Part shown: piece by piece, positions 1-12,118 of the stretch
Layout: each line of letters begins with the position of its first letter
Position numbering within the stretch: position 1 is the stretch's first letter
NCBI GenBank assembly: GCA_037783545.1
Contig: JBBELK010000808.1
Location: 372,001-436,000, forward strand
Reading direction: 5' to 3'
From: Henricia sp. BOLD:AAB3569
Taxonomy: Eukaryota; Echinodermata; Asteroidea; Spinulosida; Echinasteridae
DNA length: 64,000 nucleotides
The notes under the pieces: generated by a model
Told to the model about the DNA's origin: nothing
The model's database searches: none
Seen by the model: the letters and a program-made list of their open reading frames with translations, nothing else
Position numbers and translations under genes: made by a program

Positions 1-678
1 GTAGTGAGAGGATACGACGCCCTAGCCTGTTCATGTTCTAGGCCTAATTCACACTTAACCGGACAATTTTGTCATCCAATCTCATGATGCATTGAGAACG
101 TCGATAAGGTTTTGGATAATCTGTTGAGTCAGTTAGTAGGAGGTAATTTCCATCAAATCTTTGTTCAATGTTTACGGAAAAAATACCGAAGTGCATATTA
201 ATTAATGTCTTTACCTTTTCCTTGTGCGAACGTAGGGATTTACTTTCATACGGCCGACCGCCAAACACTCACACTGTCCATCCGTTTCTGATTCTTTCTC
301 CTTGCCGTAAAAATAGTTGGTGATGGGTGATGCGATTGAGTTCACCAAAGAAGAACTCTTTCCACCCATTTCAAACCACTACAGGCCAGACAAACTGTTC
401 CAAATTCACACACAAACAAAATTCGCAAAATGCGCATTTGGCATGAAAGAAAACGCCAAGGTTTTGCAACAAAATTCTTCGGCGCGGTGTAAAAAAATTA
501 TCCATACATGGAGGTGGCCATCTTGGACGTGTGTGTGTGTTCGATGCTATTATTTTTCTTTACTATGCAGGCTATTGTACGGGGTTCCGTGAATGTCATC
601 ACACTTAAAGGAGCGTGTCCAGATCACATGTTTAACCCCCGACTTCTCCCTTTTCGATACTCCCGTGTAGTCTGCTTG
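1..678. other. Gene-free stretch
   Basis: No convincing exon, RNA gene or repeat was recognised. The short open frames here have no recognisable domain and no clear splice pattern. Confidence 0.5.
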
Positions 679-686
679 TACACGAG

Positions 687-1156
687 CAGCGGCGTAGCCA
701 CGGGGGCCTGGGGTCACGTGCACCCCCACAAATTGCCAGTGCACCCCCCCCCCCCCCCCATGTGCCCTCACGAACAAATCCTGATACATATGTAGTGCCC
801 TAAAAAATGGCAAGAAAAAAAGGGGAAAAGGAAATTTGCAAACGACACCGGATGTATGCCCTGATTATGCACGTATGGCAAATTGAAATAAATATTCTTG
901 CTGGGGTGGAGGGGAAGGAGGGTAGCACTCCCACCCCACCCCCTCCCCCAACTCCTCCTCCACCAACTCCCCCACCCCGCCGCCGCTGAGCGACTTCTGC
1001 ACACGCATGGCCTCCCCCTGGCCGGTCAAATTTCTCGGTACGCCACTGGCACCTGCAACCCCACTCCCCCCACTCCCCCCACCCCCCACTAAAAATCAAT
1101 TTCCCCTCCCCACCCCTGGTCCGCCCCCAGTGAAAAAAATCCTGGCTACGCCGCTG
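687..1156. mobile_element. Small hAT-like non-autonomous DNA transposon
   Basis: The element begins CAGCGGCGTAGCC and ends with its reverse complement GGCTACGCCGCTG. The flanking 8-mers TACACGAG (679-686) and TTCACGAG (1157-1164) match at 7 of 8 positions, as expected for an old hAT-type target duplication. The interior is C-rich, with pyrimidine runs at about 743-758 and 920-1100, and has no transposase. Related end fragments lie at about 3580-3647 and ending at 5125. The hAT assignment rests on the 8-bp duplication and the CAG start only. Confidence 0.65.
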
Positions 1157-1164
1157 TTCACGAG

Positions 1165-2377
1165 TAGTAGGCCTACACTGTTCAGTTTGCTTCGGATATT
1201 GGAATTTGGAAATACAGGTAGGCCTTTTATTATATCACGTGTCACCACAATTATTTTGCTTGACTGCATGCTTACGTATCCTGCACAACGTAGTCTTAAT
1301 GTGATTGTCCCAGTCTATTTTTGTGTGTTGTTCCCATTGGGGTTTGCTAACCTTTTTATATGACGTTCTCGTTAACTAGGGTTTCTTTTGCCCACATCAT
1401 GTTCTCGGTGGTTATTTCTTTGATATTGGATGCAAAACGTGTGTATCCGTTTATACGACACGATTGATTTCAATATTTTGTGGTCTGATACTCGACGTTT
1501 TGACTATACGCTCCTCAGCCAACATTCGTCAATTCATATTTCTGCGACAGATAGGGAGAACGTCTTGCCACACAGCTTATGATCCGTCTGTGATCAGGGA
1601 GAAGGCTCTGTAAATGGCAGGAGAAATGTAAAGTGGCAGGCTCCGCAGCCGCCAATGATACCATTCAGTGTCGTTTTCAATTGCAGGATCCACGCTGATC
1701 GATGGGAAAGCTGGCCAAACACCTCAATATCCCAAAATCCACAGGATGACCATATACTCCACGGAAAATCACTCTAGATGCTCAGCATCAAGACCAAACA
1801 GCCCAGGCATGCTAAAGCCATTTCCCCGGAGCCATTTACTTAGGATTAGACGGACCGGTTCATTTGTCTTCAGAAGTGAAGCATCCTGATGTCGTTGATG
1901 TTGGGACCATGGCTTTAACTACTTTCAGAAAGCGAACATGGCTCCCGTTTGGCATCATTTCCTGAGGCCAAACGTCATCAGGATGGCAACGTGCTTCCAG
2001 CTGAGTGGTGATAGGTTGACTGGTCTTGGGTACAAGGAGAAACGTGGGGGCGGGCGGCGTGGGGGAGGGCAGGAGGAGCATGGATGTTGTTATAAGACGA
2101 GATATAGAGACCTACACATGTAGATCTGGCACGCCGGGCAGTTGCTCTTCCAGCTTTACCACATAGCTCAGCTACTATATAGCTCAACTGCTAGAACCTC
2201 AATAATGAGCAATATGTATTGTTCTCTTATCTCATGTTCGGTTGTTTCATTTCGATGGTGATTATTAGGCACCGTACCACGTACACTGCGTTCGTAACTT
2301 GGTGCTCATTCAACACGAATAAAAAATTGGGTTCATAGCGGAAACCCGAAGTACAATGTAGGCCTATAGGTATTTTG
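1165..2377. other. Gene-free stretch
   Basis: Unique-looking AT-rich DNA. No exon, RNA gene or transposon end could be supported. Confidence 0.45.
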
Positions 2378-2382
2378 TTTAT

Positions 2383-2416
2383 CATAGCTCAGCTGGTAGA
2401 GCATTTTCGCTCATCC
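2383..2416 (+). repeat. tRNA-like A-box fragment (tRNA relic or SINE head)
   Basis: The string TAGCTCAGCTGGTAGAGC matches the D-arm and A-box of many tRNA genes. No GGTTCGANNCC-type B-box, anticodon stem or acceptor stem follows at tRNA spacing, so this is not a functional tRNA gene. Two weaker echoes (ATAGCTCAGCTAC, ATAGCTCAACTGC) lie at about 2163-2193. A tRNA-derived SINE head or a tRNA pseudogene is most likely. Confidence 0.4.
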
Positions 2417-3579
2417 TGTATACACATTAAATTATTAACAAAAGGCAAAACCAAACAATAAACATTAAACAAAATATAACATTTTGGGTAGTATGGTGCT
2501 TTGTGCGCTTCTTCCGCGTTATCCTTTTTTTCATTAGAGCTTTGCTAATTTTGTTTGGCAGTGTAACGCCATTTACACGCCATGGCTATATTTTTGTCTG
2601 CCATCCCCGATTTGAATGGAGAGAATGAGACATGAGCAGTGTCAACAAACTACTGCACAGAGGCTGTCCCGTTGCCTGCATAGGATGGGGGACGATATGC
2701 GAGAATGAATGCATACTATGGCAATGACATTCACAACTGAAGCCTTGCTTCATCTATTGATGCGGTAGACTGTGTCTGGAGTCCTATACCAATGCAAACA
2801 AGCACATCTGTATGTCCACGTACGCCTGGGCTGTAGCACATGCCGCAGATTCCTACATGATCAACTCAACTCATCTTTGCTGTAGACGTAGGTTAGGTGT
2901 ACGTGTGAAATAACCCAGAAGGCTTTCTCCGCGGGTTGAACTTGGCCTGTCCGTGCCATCTTCACAGTTGGAGGAAAGATGTTATGATTTTCCCAGTTGA
3001 TTTTAGGTCAGTGATGAACTACTGTTCCAAGGAAAATATAGTGTATGCGCGGTGCAGCAGCAGAGATGATGAAATACATGTGGACGATATCACTCCGGCG
3101 GGGATAAAGCCTAATGTGACATAATCATTACAGGATTATTATCAACCTGTCTTAAAGCAGTGCAGATGAAAAGGAATTAAAACCAATGTTCTGTGAAGTT
3201 TGCAAGCAGAGAAGGCAATGCCAATGTAATCCTGAACTGGTGAGTGAAATTAACTTTGCCAAACTTAACATTCTCAGACACAAAACTCCTTTAATGTTAA
3301 TACATGACATTTATTATCAACAGAAAACAATGTTCTTGTAATTTGCCGCCATAGTACCGATTTGAATATTAAGCAAACAACACTACAAGAACATATGTTA
3401 TTAGTATTTTTAGAATTATGGGATCTATTTCTCGAAATATAAAAAAAAGGATATTTGAATACAATATACCTAGCTGTAAGTGACTTGATGTCTGCTGAGA
3501 GTGCTGTATGCCCTGATTATACATGCATGTACATGTATGCACGTGGTGGAACGGGAAGATAAATTGTCGGTAAGTCACT
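2417..3579. other. Gene-free stretch
   Basis: No exon or transposon end recognised. The small frame at 2936-3124 has no domain or splice support. Confidence 0.45.
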
Positions 3580-3647
3580 AGGCCCCCCACTAAAACGCAG
3601 TGCCCCTCCTGTGCCCCCAGCTTAAAAAGATCCTCGCTACGCCGCTG
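3580..3647. mobile_element. Truncated end of the CAGCGGCGTAGC element family
   Basis: The segment ends GATCCTCGCTACGCCGCTG, nearly the same as the right end of the copy at 687-1156, and carries the same pyrimidine-rich lead-in. The left end is missing. Confidence 0.5.
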
Positions 3648-3790
3648 ATGCTAATGGGCTAGCAAGAGGAAAAACTTTATCGGTAGACATTATAATAATA
3701 GCCTTTACCATACATAATAAATTTGCGGAGAATAGCCCATTATCTAATAATTTTAAATCAGTGCAAAAATAATTCTTGGCCATTTATTGT

Positions 3791-4020
3791 CAGTGCTCGA
3801 CAAATCGGTTGCCCAGGAGCCCCGGACAACCCAACAAAAAATAATGCTGGACTATCAGAAATCCCCCAAATAGTTGTCCGTGGACAACCTGAAAATCTGG
3901 AAAAGCTACTGCACTATTTCTAATCTGGGGCAAGTTGACATATCATGGGTATCCATTTTCAAATGCAAGAATGCAGTTGCCCACTGGCAACTGTCTTTTT
4001 GGGAGATTTGTCGAGCACTG
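3791..4020. mobile_element. 230-bp miniature inverted-repeat element, TIR CAGTGCTCGACAAATC
   Basis: The element starts CAGTGCTCGACAAATC and ends GATTTGTCGAGCACTG, a perfect 16-bp terminal inverted repeat. The pentamer ATTGT flanks it on both sides (3786-3790 and 4021-4025), consistent with a 5-bp target duplication. No transposase is encoded; a short open frame crossing the left end is incidental. The CAGTG start resembles hAT ends, but a 5-bp duplication is unusual for hAT, so the superfamily is left open. Confidence 0.75.
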
Positions 4021-4025
4021 ATTGT

Positions 4026-5012
4026 GATGTTGAAAGACGTATGAAATGAACCTTGCGGACCCCAAGGTAAGCAAAAGTGTTTTACAAATTATTTCTGAAT
4101 ACATAATTATTAAAATATATCAAATATGCTAAGCATGCATGAAATCAACCGAGTACACCTTTTTCACAAACTTTGTTTTTGTTTTATCCTGCACGCCGTC
4201 AAAACAATGTTACTTAGTGAACTTCTGATCGGTAGGCTATAATTTATAATGCATGTTTTTGGCAGTGTTTTTATCAAGGAAGAAAACTTGTACACAGCAA
4301 TAGGAGTGAGACGATAGAACTGAGGGCAGTAACTGAACCGCACATAATTGGCTCTACATCAATATTTCCTCTTCATTAAATCCATATTTACATCATGGTG
4401 CTAGTACGTCTGTCACTTGAGTTTGACACGGCCGACCATTTGTGCATACATGTATACACCTCGTGTGCATCACATAGCAGAGGTTCAAATGACACGAGCT
4501 ATAAATAGAATCCATGCTTGGGATGAAATATTTATAAATTCTGTCAAAGGCTATACATTTTTGGAGGTGTTCAAAACTAGTTACGTGTACTATACTGGGA
4601 GCAATCTTTTCAAAATATTTAGCTTATATAGGCCTATAGTGGTGCAGCTGTTGATGGACTGGATCAAAACCGTGTTGGTGAATTTGCGTTAGATTCGCCG
4701 GATGTGCGTGCATGGTATTCACATCAATGGTGCAGTCAACCATGTCAAATATATACATGCTTGAAAATCAATTTCTTCTCCAGTTGTCAACAAACTGTAC
4801 ACATGACCAACTTCACAAATGAAAATAAAGGTGGGTATATAGAAAGAAGTCATTTCAAAGTGAAGAAATCAACTTGAATCACAAGGCCAAAGACAAGATG
4901 CATTCGTTAAGCACATTTTTAGCAAATACATGTATGGACAAGGTTTTAGTTCATTTGCAGGCAATATTTCATGAGCGTAGGTCGGTTTCGGTCTTTTCTT
5001 GCAAGACTCTCC
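4026..5012. other. Gene-free stretch
   Basis: AT-rich DNA in which I could support no gene or transposon boundary. Confidence 0.4.
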
Positions 5013-5125
5013 TGCTGCTGGCGGGGGGGGGGGGAGGGGGGGGAGGGGGGGGGGGAGGGGGGGGGGGAGGGGGGGGGGGGGGGGGGGGGGGCGTCTGCAC
5101 CCCGCACCCCCGGGCTACGCCCCTG
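5013..5125. repeat. Poly-G tract with the end of a CAGGGGCGTAGC element
   Basis: From about 5022 to 5091 the plus strand is almost pure G with a few A. It is followed by a segment ending GGGCTACGCCCCTG, which resembles the terminus of the element at 687-1156. The poly-glycine and poly-proline frames it creates are artefacts of the tract. Such a run can form G-quadruplexes and its assembled length is probably unreliable. Confidence 0.6.
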
Positions 5126-6050
5126 CATTTCATACAATATTTCACACTGAAACCTTTCACCAATTTCCCAAAAGAGTGGTATCAACTTGACAAAAATCAG
5201 AGTTGCATACGTACATCTAAATAATGTCCATACATTCGTGCAATGGCGTCCAACAGAATCATTTACAGTTGTGCATTTGTTTCTGAAATACTTATTTATT
5301 AGTCGCTTATAATACACGATGAATATCCATAACTAAACTCAACGTAGTTGATAATGTAAACACTCCATAAGCTTGCAAAATTTGTGCAAAACCCAAATTG
5401 TTTCGCACCAACTGCAACACAGAAGACGACCAATTAGCCTTTTTAGAGTATTGCGCGGAATAGGAGAGAGCACTTCGATTTGAGTATAAATTCGAATTAA
5501 ATGCAAAAAAATTGCAGTTTTCACTTTGTACTTATTCATTTTCAAAATTCTGTCTCTGTTATTATAATTACAGCATGTAAATCGTGTTTTTGAAAAGAAA
5601 TGCTATTTTTAAGGTTATCACTGCGCTATGACATGTAAATTTAATCCAAATGTTATTTGAAGAAAACAGCATGAATGACAATACCTTTGTGGATTTGAAA
5701 GACATCTGTGGGACGTGAGCAATTAAAGAGACAAGATGAAAAATACGACATAAGCCAATTTTATGCAACGAGATACCTGTGACTGAAATTGATACAAAGG
5801 TCTATACGCAATATCTTGTACGTATCCCGAGTGAGATTATCTTTATACTAGTAGGACATGTAACATAGGTCTACGTTAATGATTGTGAGTAAATTACAAT
5901 GCATGATTGTTTTGACGTATCGGGGAAAGGTTAGCCTAAACACAAAAACTCTCAAAAACATATAGTTACATTGTTGAATGATCTCCCAGTTGTATCAAAT
6001 ATCAAGTTTACGATGTGATTACTAACGCGCAATGTGATTGGCTGATCGAC
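5126..6050. other. Gene-free stretch
   Basis: No exon, RNA or clear repeat boundary seen. Confidence 0.4.
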
Positions 6051-6062
6051 AAGGAGCCAAAG

Positions 6063-6073
6063 CAAGATGGCGG
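6063..6073 (+). promoter_or_regulatory. YY1-type motif CAAGATGGCGG
   Basis: CAAGATGGCGG matches the core of YY1 sites that often sit at the start of housekeeping genes and include the initiator ATG. A short frame opens at this ATG and meets a possible GT donor about 14 bases later, but no convincing protein follows, so a transcription start here is only a possibility. Confidence 0.3.
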
Positions 6074-6569
6074 TTTCCGGTACAAGATGCTTATATAATA
6101 ATCACTTTTTTCGTTTTTGTTTGTGCATAATATAACAAGCACAATGACAAACATTGTGCTTTGATTTGAGTAGGAACAGTATGATAAATATGTTTTATGG
6201 CATATCTACAAATTAGCTAATTCGGGTAAAATTTCCCTTAAAAATACAAATGAATGCCCCAAGCTTTGAAGTCTTGCCCATAGCTTGTTCCAAGGCCTTT
6301 GCGTCCATTCAGGGTCCTCACGTTGCGTTGCCTCCGGCTGTTGGTTCGCATAACATTTGGGAAAGTCATGTACATCCGGGCAAGAAGCTGTTATTTCCCT
6401 CGAGAATGTGAAAATTAGATTTGGCGGCCGGATGCGAGCGTGCAGCACGTCGTAAAGGCCCAAAGATACAACACGAGTGAAATGAGTGGTGAGATGTAAC
6501 ACCACAATGTCATGCCCATTTCCGTGATCGATCGATCAGACTTTGGACGAAGTCCGGCATCCCCCAATG

Positions 6570-6683
6570 TTTAAAGACAGATTACATAATTTGGAAATTT
6601 TAAAAACAGGAACAACAGCATTACATAACTGAAGAATAATGTTGATAAACTGCCTGTAGAAATTTCACACATGCAGTAAATAC
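6570..6683 (-). repeat. Fragment of dispersed repeat C (minus copy)
   Basis: The segment shares the string TGTAGAAATTTCA and surrounding sequence with 10790-10860 and 40590-40640 (same orientation) and, reversed, with about 7640-7680, 20660-20720, 23200-23250 and 34230-34280. It is a diverged interspersed repeat and would lie at the start of the intron if the exon at 6684-6878 is real. Confidence 0.5.
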
Positions 6684-6878
6684 CTTTAATGATAATGACA
6701 CCATTTCATACAGTGGCTGCAGCAACTTGACTCCTATATGATACAACTTCTCAGCTGTAACAGTGGCTTCCTCTATATATTTTAATTGCCCTGTACCCTT
6801 GACGCCCAGTTTAATTTGTTGGCTACCTTCCGCAGAGCTCCAAGTAATTTTACAGCGTTTGGTGGCCATTGCTGACAT
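6684..6878 (-). CDS. Possible first coding exon of a small unknown protein
   Basis: The frame starts with ATG at 6878, with a second ATG three codons later in a better context (GCAATGG). It runs 65 codons to a phase-0 donor, AAG followed by GTATTT. The peptide is mixed-composition and soluble: a lysine/arginine-containing start, a stretch like a beta-strand pair (KITWSSAEGSQQIKLGVKG), then a probable amphipathic helix (EKLYHIGVKLLQPLYEMV). I do not recognise the family with confidence; the layout faintly recalls the small KEOPS subunit GON7, but that is an impression only. No second exon is visible at lower coordinates, where repeat C follows at once. A chance open frame is a real alternative. 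Confidence 0.3.
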
Positions 6879-7439
6879 GTGATTAGTCCAAACCTATTTG
6901 CTGTCAATGTTTATCCCAACGATATCAAACCTAGATCCTTTTTGGTTGTCAACTTGCAATGCACCAATACTTTTTTGATATCATCAACAGACCACATTAT
7001 GCTGCATTATGTGCCATTTTGTACGTCCTTTTGAACCATGCTTTTGAACCATGTTACTTAGACTTGAAATTTGAGTTCATTTTATTTTGACATTAGTTTG
7101 ATTGGTTTAGCTCTCTGTATGGATTATTTCTGGACTCGTCTAAGATATTTAATGACGTGCACGTTTGCAGTGTTTCCCACCTCTTAAATAAACCAAGCAC
7201 TGCCTGATCGTCCTCTCTTCACAGATTTCACCACGGGCTTTATTTATTTCTTGAAAGCATGAACGCAGTTTTTAATTGTTTTCTCGGAACGTAGAGTCCG
7301 TTGTACTGAGCTTTCTTATAAACAGGTTGGTTTTTCTCATACACTTCCCTAATCGCACATGGGGATAACACTGTGTGTAACAGTTTTTCCAATCCTGTAA
7401 TATATCCTTAGAGTAGAGTACATCGTTTGCATTGACCCC

Positions 7440-7735
7440 AATTTTTTTTCATGAGTTGACAAGAAAAACCTTACTAAAAAAGTTAATAGCAATGGTACCA
7501 AACCTCATATGAATTCTTTTCTGTCCAAAATTGTATTTTGTGTGAGAAATTAACAACTAAAGGTGGTTTTCTAAAAGAAAACGTTTTTTTTTGCAAAAGC
7601 CGTGAATGGATTTTTCAAGTTTTCTGAAGTATTGGCTGAAATTTCTACACGGCAGTTTTATCAACATGGGCTTTTAATAACGAGTGGAAATAACGCCCTT
7701 TGCCGGTAAGAGTTTACCAATCATGTAGGCCTACT
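7440..7735 (+). repeat. Dispersed repeat C, plus copy
   Basis: It carries the landmarks shared by all copies: GACAAGAAAAACC, GATAGCAATGGTA-like, GTGTGAGAAATTxxCAACTAAA, GGCTGAAATTTCTAC, and ACCAATCATGTAGGCC at the end. Other copies are at about 20510-20770, 22030-22205 (continuing at 23154-23235), 34120-34310, and in reverse at 10770-11080 and 40490-40760. No inverted repeats or coding capacity were seen. Confidence 0.6.
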
Positions 7736-7810
7736 CTACCTTTAATGTCCTCTAATCCTTAAGTTTCAGTCTTTACTCCGCCGCGCTCCAACAGGAACTA
7801 AACAATTAGT

Positions 7811-8585
7811 TGGGTCTTTCTATAAATTAGGGGTCCAATGTTGGTGTCCCCCGTTACATTTTACATGTTGTTTTTGTAAATTCAGGACACTATGCTTTAA
7901 AACCACTTTACTCAGTTAAAGTCATAAAAATCCTATTTGGAGCTTGCTTTGGGGGTTAAAACAAAGGTTTTTAGTTTTTATGCTAATGCAAATATGCATA
8001 TTCATGACCAAGGTCACGACGTCACAAGAGGCAAACACAGGAAAATCACATTGAACAGTGCACACAAGATTCCACTTTTTTCTCTATTTTCCTGAAACTT
8101 TTGTGATCCATGGCTGTTTGAGTTTGTTTTACATGTTGCCTGCTGTAAGCCATGACAAAACTGGGCGTAGAAACTGCAGCAATTTGCCACAAGTCCAACT
8201 TGAAGTCTTATGTTTTTTCTTAACTTTTCCCTTCTGTCTTCCTTATGTGATGCACTCAAAACAGCGCCCTCTGTCTGTGATTTATTGAAATCTTCAAAGT
8301 TGAAAAATGCCACCTTTTATTGATTTTACATCCAAACGAACAATAGTATGTCTTGCTGAACAAGTAATCCGTCATTATGAAGCAAAGCTTAGGCACAAAG
8401 TTGTTTAGGATGTCACAGGCCCTTTAAATACTTTCCATCTCAAAGAGTGAGTACATAAAGTACAATTCATACAAAATGGTTTAAAAGCCATTTTAATGAT
8501 TTTTGTACGAAAAATAACACATATCAGGTGTAACGGGGAACACCAAATGTCACACTTTTGGACCCCTAATTTATAGAAAGACCCA
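7811..8585. mobile_element. Inverted-repeat element starting TGGGTCTTTC, carrying repeat D
   Basis: The left end TGGGTCTTTCTATAAATTAG is mirrored exactly at the right end (about 8558-8585). About 48 bp of each arm is similar, including a GGTGTYCCCCGTTAC block. Between the arms lies a copy of repeat D (about 7890-8427). The outer 10 bases are shared with the elements at 11710, 12831 and 18105, suggesting one superfamily. No clear target duplication was found here. Confidence 0.65.
7890..8427 (+). mobile_element. Repeat D copy 1, end AGGGCC truncated on the left
   Basis: More than 500 bp is nearly the same as 50337-50881, including CATATTCATGACCAAGGTCA and CACAGGCCCTTTAA at the right. The complete copy at 50305-50877 shows that this family uses TTAA targets. 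Here the left terminus is replaced by the arm of the surrounding element. Open frames shared by both copies end at different places and show no domain, so I do not call them coding. Confidence 0.65.
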
Positions 8586-10740
8586 GTTAAAACGTAGTTT
8601 TGGGCCAAGGAATTGGCGACACACAGAATACACTCGTTATACTGCCCTTGCGTTAAATACTGCGTTTAATTATAGGCCTACTACATGTACATATTACTGC
8701 ACATAAACTCTGCAGGTATACTTTCTGTTCGATTTGACGTGAATAATTTTTGTAAATGACGTCATAAATTACATTTTCATGATGTATTTTATATGGTTCG
8801 TGAATGAATGCAACATTAAGCACGTGCCTTTTGTGTACTCACGGAGAGAGGGAGATTTATGCGCGTGGTCTGCATCTGATTGCGCTTATAGGTAAACATT
8901 AAGTGGCATGAATTGATATTTAGAGTGCTATTAAATTCCAAGGCTACTATGCTCTGAGCATTTTTTTTTTAAATTGCGTCCACCGCGGTTCCACACAATG
9001 GACATGAGCTGTATCAGTAAGTTGTTTGTGTAGTACCAGTAGGAATCTAGGTAAGAAATATTTGACACTCTTAACATTAACAATATAAAGGTGTAGTCCT
9101 AATTATACGGTGTACATTGCGGGATGCTCATGGCACCTTACGAACATTATTACCCTGGTCGTATAGGGCACATCTCCCTGGGGAAAAGGGAAGACAGAAA
9201 TTTCAAAAAAGTAATCCTTACTTATAACATTTATAAATAACATTTGCGCGGTCTCCGCGCAATTTTTGCGTACACGGGCGCTGGACAGTCAGGCCTACTG
9301 CGTTGAAGTTGTTCTTTTTTCTTTAATTTATGGATATTCTGTAGGCATCACTTTATGTACTGAATTGGCGTTGCCAATTTTTCTTCAATTACTAATTTCA
9401 CCGTTAAAGTTTTACCAACACAGATATTATTGGCATAAACGTTGAGTGGTCCCTGTGGAAAGGCCTTTCTGTACGCCTAACGAGAGCAAAATATAGTATA
9501 GTTTGCTCTCGTTTAAATACTGGGATCTAATAATTAAGGCTTGTGCTACTTAGGACAGACAGGAAAGAAAGCAAAACAGCGCCGACATACCGAATACAAG
9601 TGCATGTAGATTATTACAGAAATGCAAAATGATGGTAAAACATGACAGAAAAGTCGAGATGGAACGTTGAGGCAAAATAGTCTGAGGAAAGCACGAAGCA
9701 AGTTAATTATGAATCCAAATATATAAATGGGATTGCTGTATTGTTGTATATTCCTAAACTGGACAAATTCCAAATGTGTCGTCCGGGGCGAGCGTGCATG
9801 ATCTGAATTCAAGCGTGTGCAACTTGCTTGATACCACGCAAAGACATAATGAAACGGTTTTATATGTTTACATGTATACGCTACACTATACAAACCGAGC
9901 AATAAAATATCGAGCACTTTAAACAACATACCGAGCAAAACTAGTCCAGATATTAACTACGACGAAACATGAGCGTCACTCGGAATAAATGTTTTAATAA
10001 AGTATTTGATTGTCGCATACGGAAGGCAAATGTCCTCCAGACATGCCAATGAAATTAGTACGCGTGACTAGGTCTAATGAGAAGTTTCCTTTCATCATCG
10101 AGAAGGACGAGACCGCGCAACCCATCCAGCAAGGAACTCTGATCCGTGGCTTGAAGGGAAGTCTGTGAAAATGTTCCCCGTGAACTCTCGTCTCGTATTT
10201 ATTAAATATGAAAATCAAAGAAGATGGGTGCCGACTCATGGTGAAAACTGAAAATTAGGTGCCTATACATAAACTCTGTCTGCTTTCATGCACATGCATG
10301 TTGGTCATCTCTCCGACCCTGCAATATAGGTTAAAACCACCCAATCTAATTAAAACCGAACAGGCAAGCCGGTAATGTAGGCCTAACGACCTTATCTATT
10401 ATTTATCTCGTGTTTCTATTTTTGCTGATCGATAATAGTAATTTCCCCACACATATCGAGCACAACTGTGCAACGCTTGTCGTGACAGAAAAGATGATCT
10501 TGAACTCTGTGGTGACGTCACATCGCTCGGTCACCGTGTGGCAGCAAAAGCAACGTCATAATTTTAATGACGTCAGCTTTTTGTGGCATGCATGGCTCGC
10601 ACAATACATTCCTTCGGTTCATGTACGTGTGTCCGGCCCAGGAAGTATTAAAGGGGTACATAAGTTTTTCAAATTAAAATTAACAACTTCCTATTTTTAT
10701 TTACATAAATTAAACGTTAATTACATTCTCGCTCTAAAAA
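8586..10740. other. Gene-free stretch
   Basis: No supportable exon or transposon end. Open frames of 130 residues (9546-9938, minus) and 81 residues (9994-10239, minus) have no recognisable domain. Confidence 0.4.
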
Positions 10741-10769
10741 TCACTCACGACTTAAAGATAGATTACATT

Positions 10770-11080
10770 ATTTGAAAACGTTTAAAAACAGGAAGAACAG
10801 CATTATAGTAACCAAAGAATTATTGACAAACTACCTTGTAGAAATTTCAGCCACGTAGATGCAGTAGGCCTAATAGGCCTACTTCAGAAAAATCCATTTT
10901 GTGTTGAATGTAAAAAAACAAATCATTTGAGATGACTTTTTAAGAGCACTCCGGCTCAGTTGGCATGCAGTTTCTCCCACAATGGTACCATATTACACAG
11001 GGAAAAATTATATGGTGTTTGTTAGTATTGTTATTTTTAGTCGGGTTTCTCTTGTCAACTCGTGAACTAAAATTATGGGT
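10770..11080 (-). repeat. Dispersed repeat C, minus copy
   Basis: The landmark strings of repeat C appear in reverse complement, from CTTGTAGAAATTTCAGCCAC near 10834 to TCTTGTCAACTCGTGAACTA near 11050. Confidence 0.55.
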
Positions 11081-11705
11081 AACTGTACTGTGCAAATGAT
11101 GTATTGGGCTTTAAACGCTAGGTGCGTTCTCGCGCTAAAAACCACTCACGACTTAATGCATACATGAATAAATACACTGCAATTCAGAATTGTAAAGGAC
11201 TCAAACTAATGTTTTTCTCATGTAGGCCTAAGAACCGTGAAATTTCGCCCTTGTCTCCTTTATTAGGTAGACACACAAAGCTGGCAAATTTAATTTGTTG
11301 GCATGACAAAATAACAATCGTAGTTACAAAGCCAGATTCTTGGGAGCTCGATTCATAGGTTGGTGCATGTAGCATGTAAAACGTTTTAAAATTGCTAAAG
11401 ATGCACTCTGCTCCGACATCCCTGGAATTGTGCCTTAACGTAATTTCTTGGATCTGTAAGACTAATCATTAAAAACAATAATTTATATAAACGTAAGTAG
11501 AAATACTGCAAAGAAGAAACACGATAGACGCATAGGTCAGCGCAGCCGTATGCAATCGATCACGCATGGGCCTTGCGCCAAAGCTTTTCCGAGGACAAAT
11601 TTTAAAACGTGACTCCGAAACTCCAAAGCGTATCTTTGCGGAACAATATCAGTTTAGGGAGCGTTTTTATCGCCCCGACAGAATTACAAGAATGTGAGAT
11701 ACATG
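11081..11705. other. Gene-free stretch
   Basis: Nothing supportable was seen apart from short open frames without domains. Confidence 0.4.
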
Positions 11706-11709
11706 TATA

Positions 11710-12114
11710 TGGGTCTTTCCATGGTAATGGTGTACATTTGAATAATAAGTCAATAATTCCTTTCCGATGTCTTTAGTTTATCTTAGAAATTGCTGCCATG
11801 CACGACATACATTTTTGAAAAGCTGGTGTACAAATTTCCCCTTTACGTATGGTGATTAGGCACCATACCATACCATATGTTGTGTTCATCCCTTTACGTA
11901 TGTAATTGTGACATTTTTTTCTGTCTTTAATACTGTGCACATGGTTTTCACAAATGTATGTTGTATAGGACTATTTGTTCTTACTCCTTGGTGCAAAAGT
12001 TATTTCCTAAGTTTAGCTGCATAATTTAAAGATAAAATTAAGACATTGGAAGTAAACTGGGACCCAAGATCTTGAATGTCACATAATTGTACCCCATTTC
12101 TGTGGAAAGACCCA
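11710..12114. mobile_element. 405-bp inverted-repeat element F1 (TGGGTCTTTCC ends)
   Basis: The left end TGGGTCTTTCCATGGTAATG and the right end, read in reverse (TGGGTCTTTCCACAGAAATG), form imperfect inverted repeats. TATA flanks both sides (11706-11709 and 12115-12118). The interior has a secondary inverted pair around CCCCTTTACGTATG. A second copy, also TATA-flanked, is at 18105-18541. No coding capacity. Confidence 0.75.
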
Positions 12115-12118
12115 TATA

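Noticed and set aside
2383-2416. Functional tRNA gene
   Set aside because: Only the A-box/D-arm is present; no B-box or acceptor pairing.
4874-5317. Poly-Gly and poly-Pro proteins
   Set aside because: Artefacts of the G tract.
6206-6505. 99-residue minus frame near the candidate exon
   Set aside because: Begins with GTG, not ATG; no clear acceptor or donor and no recognised domain.
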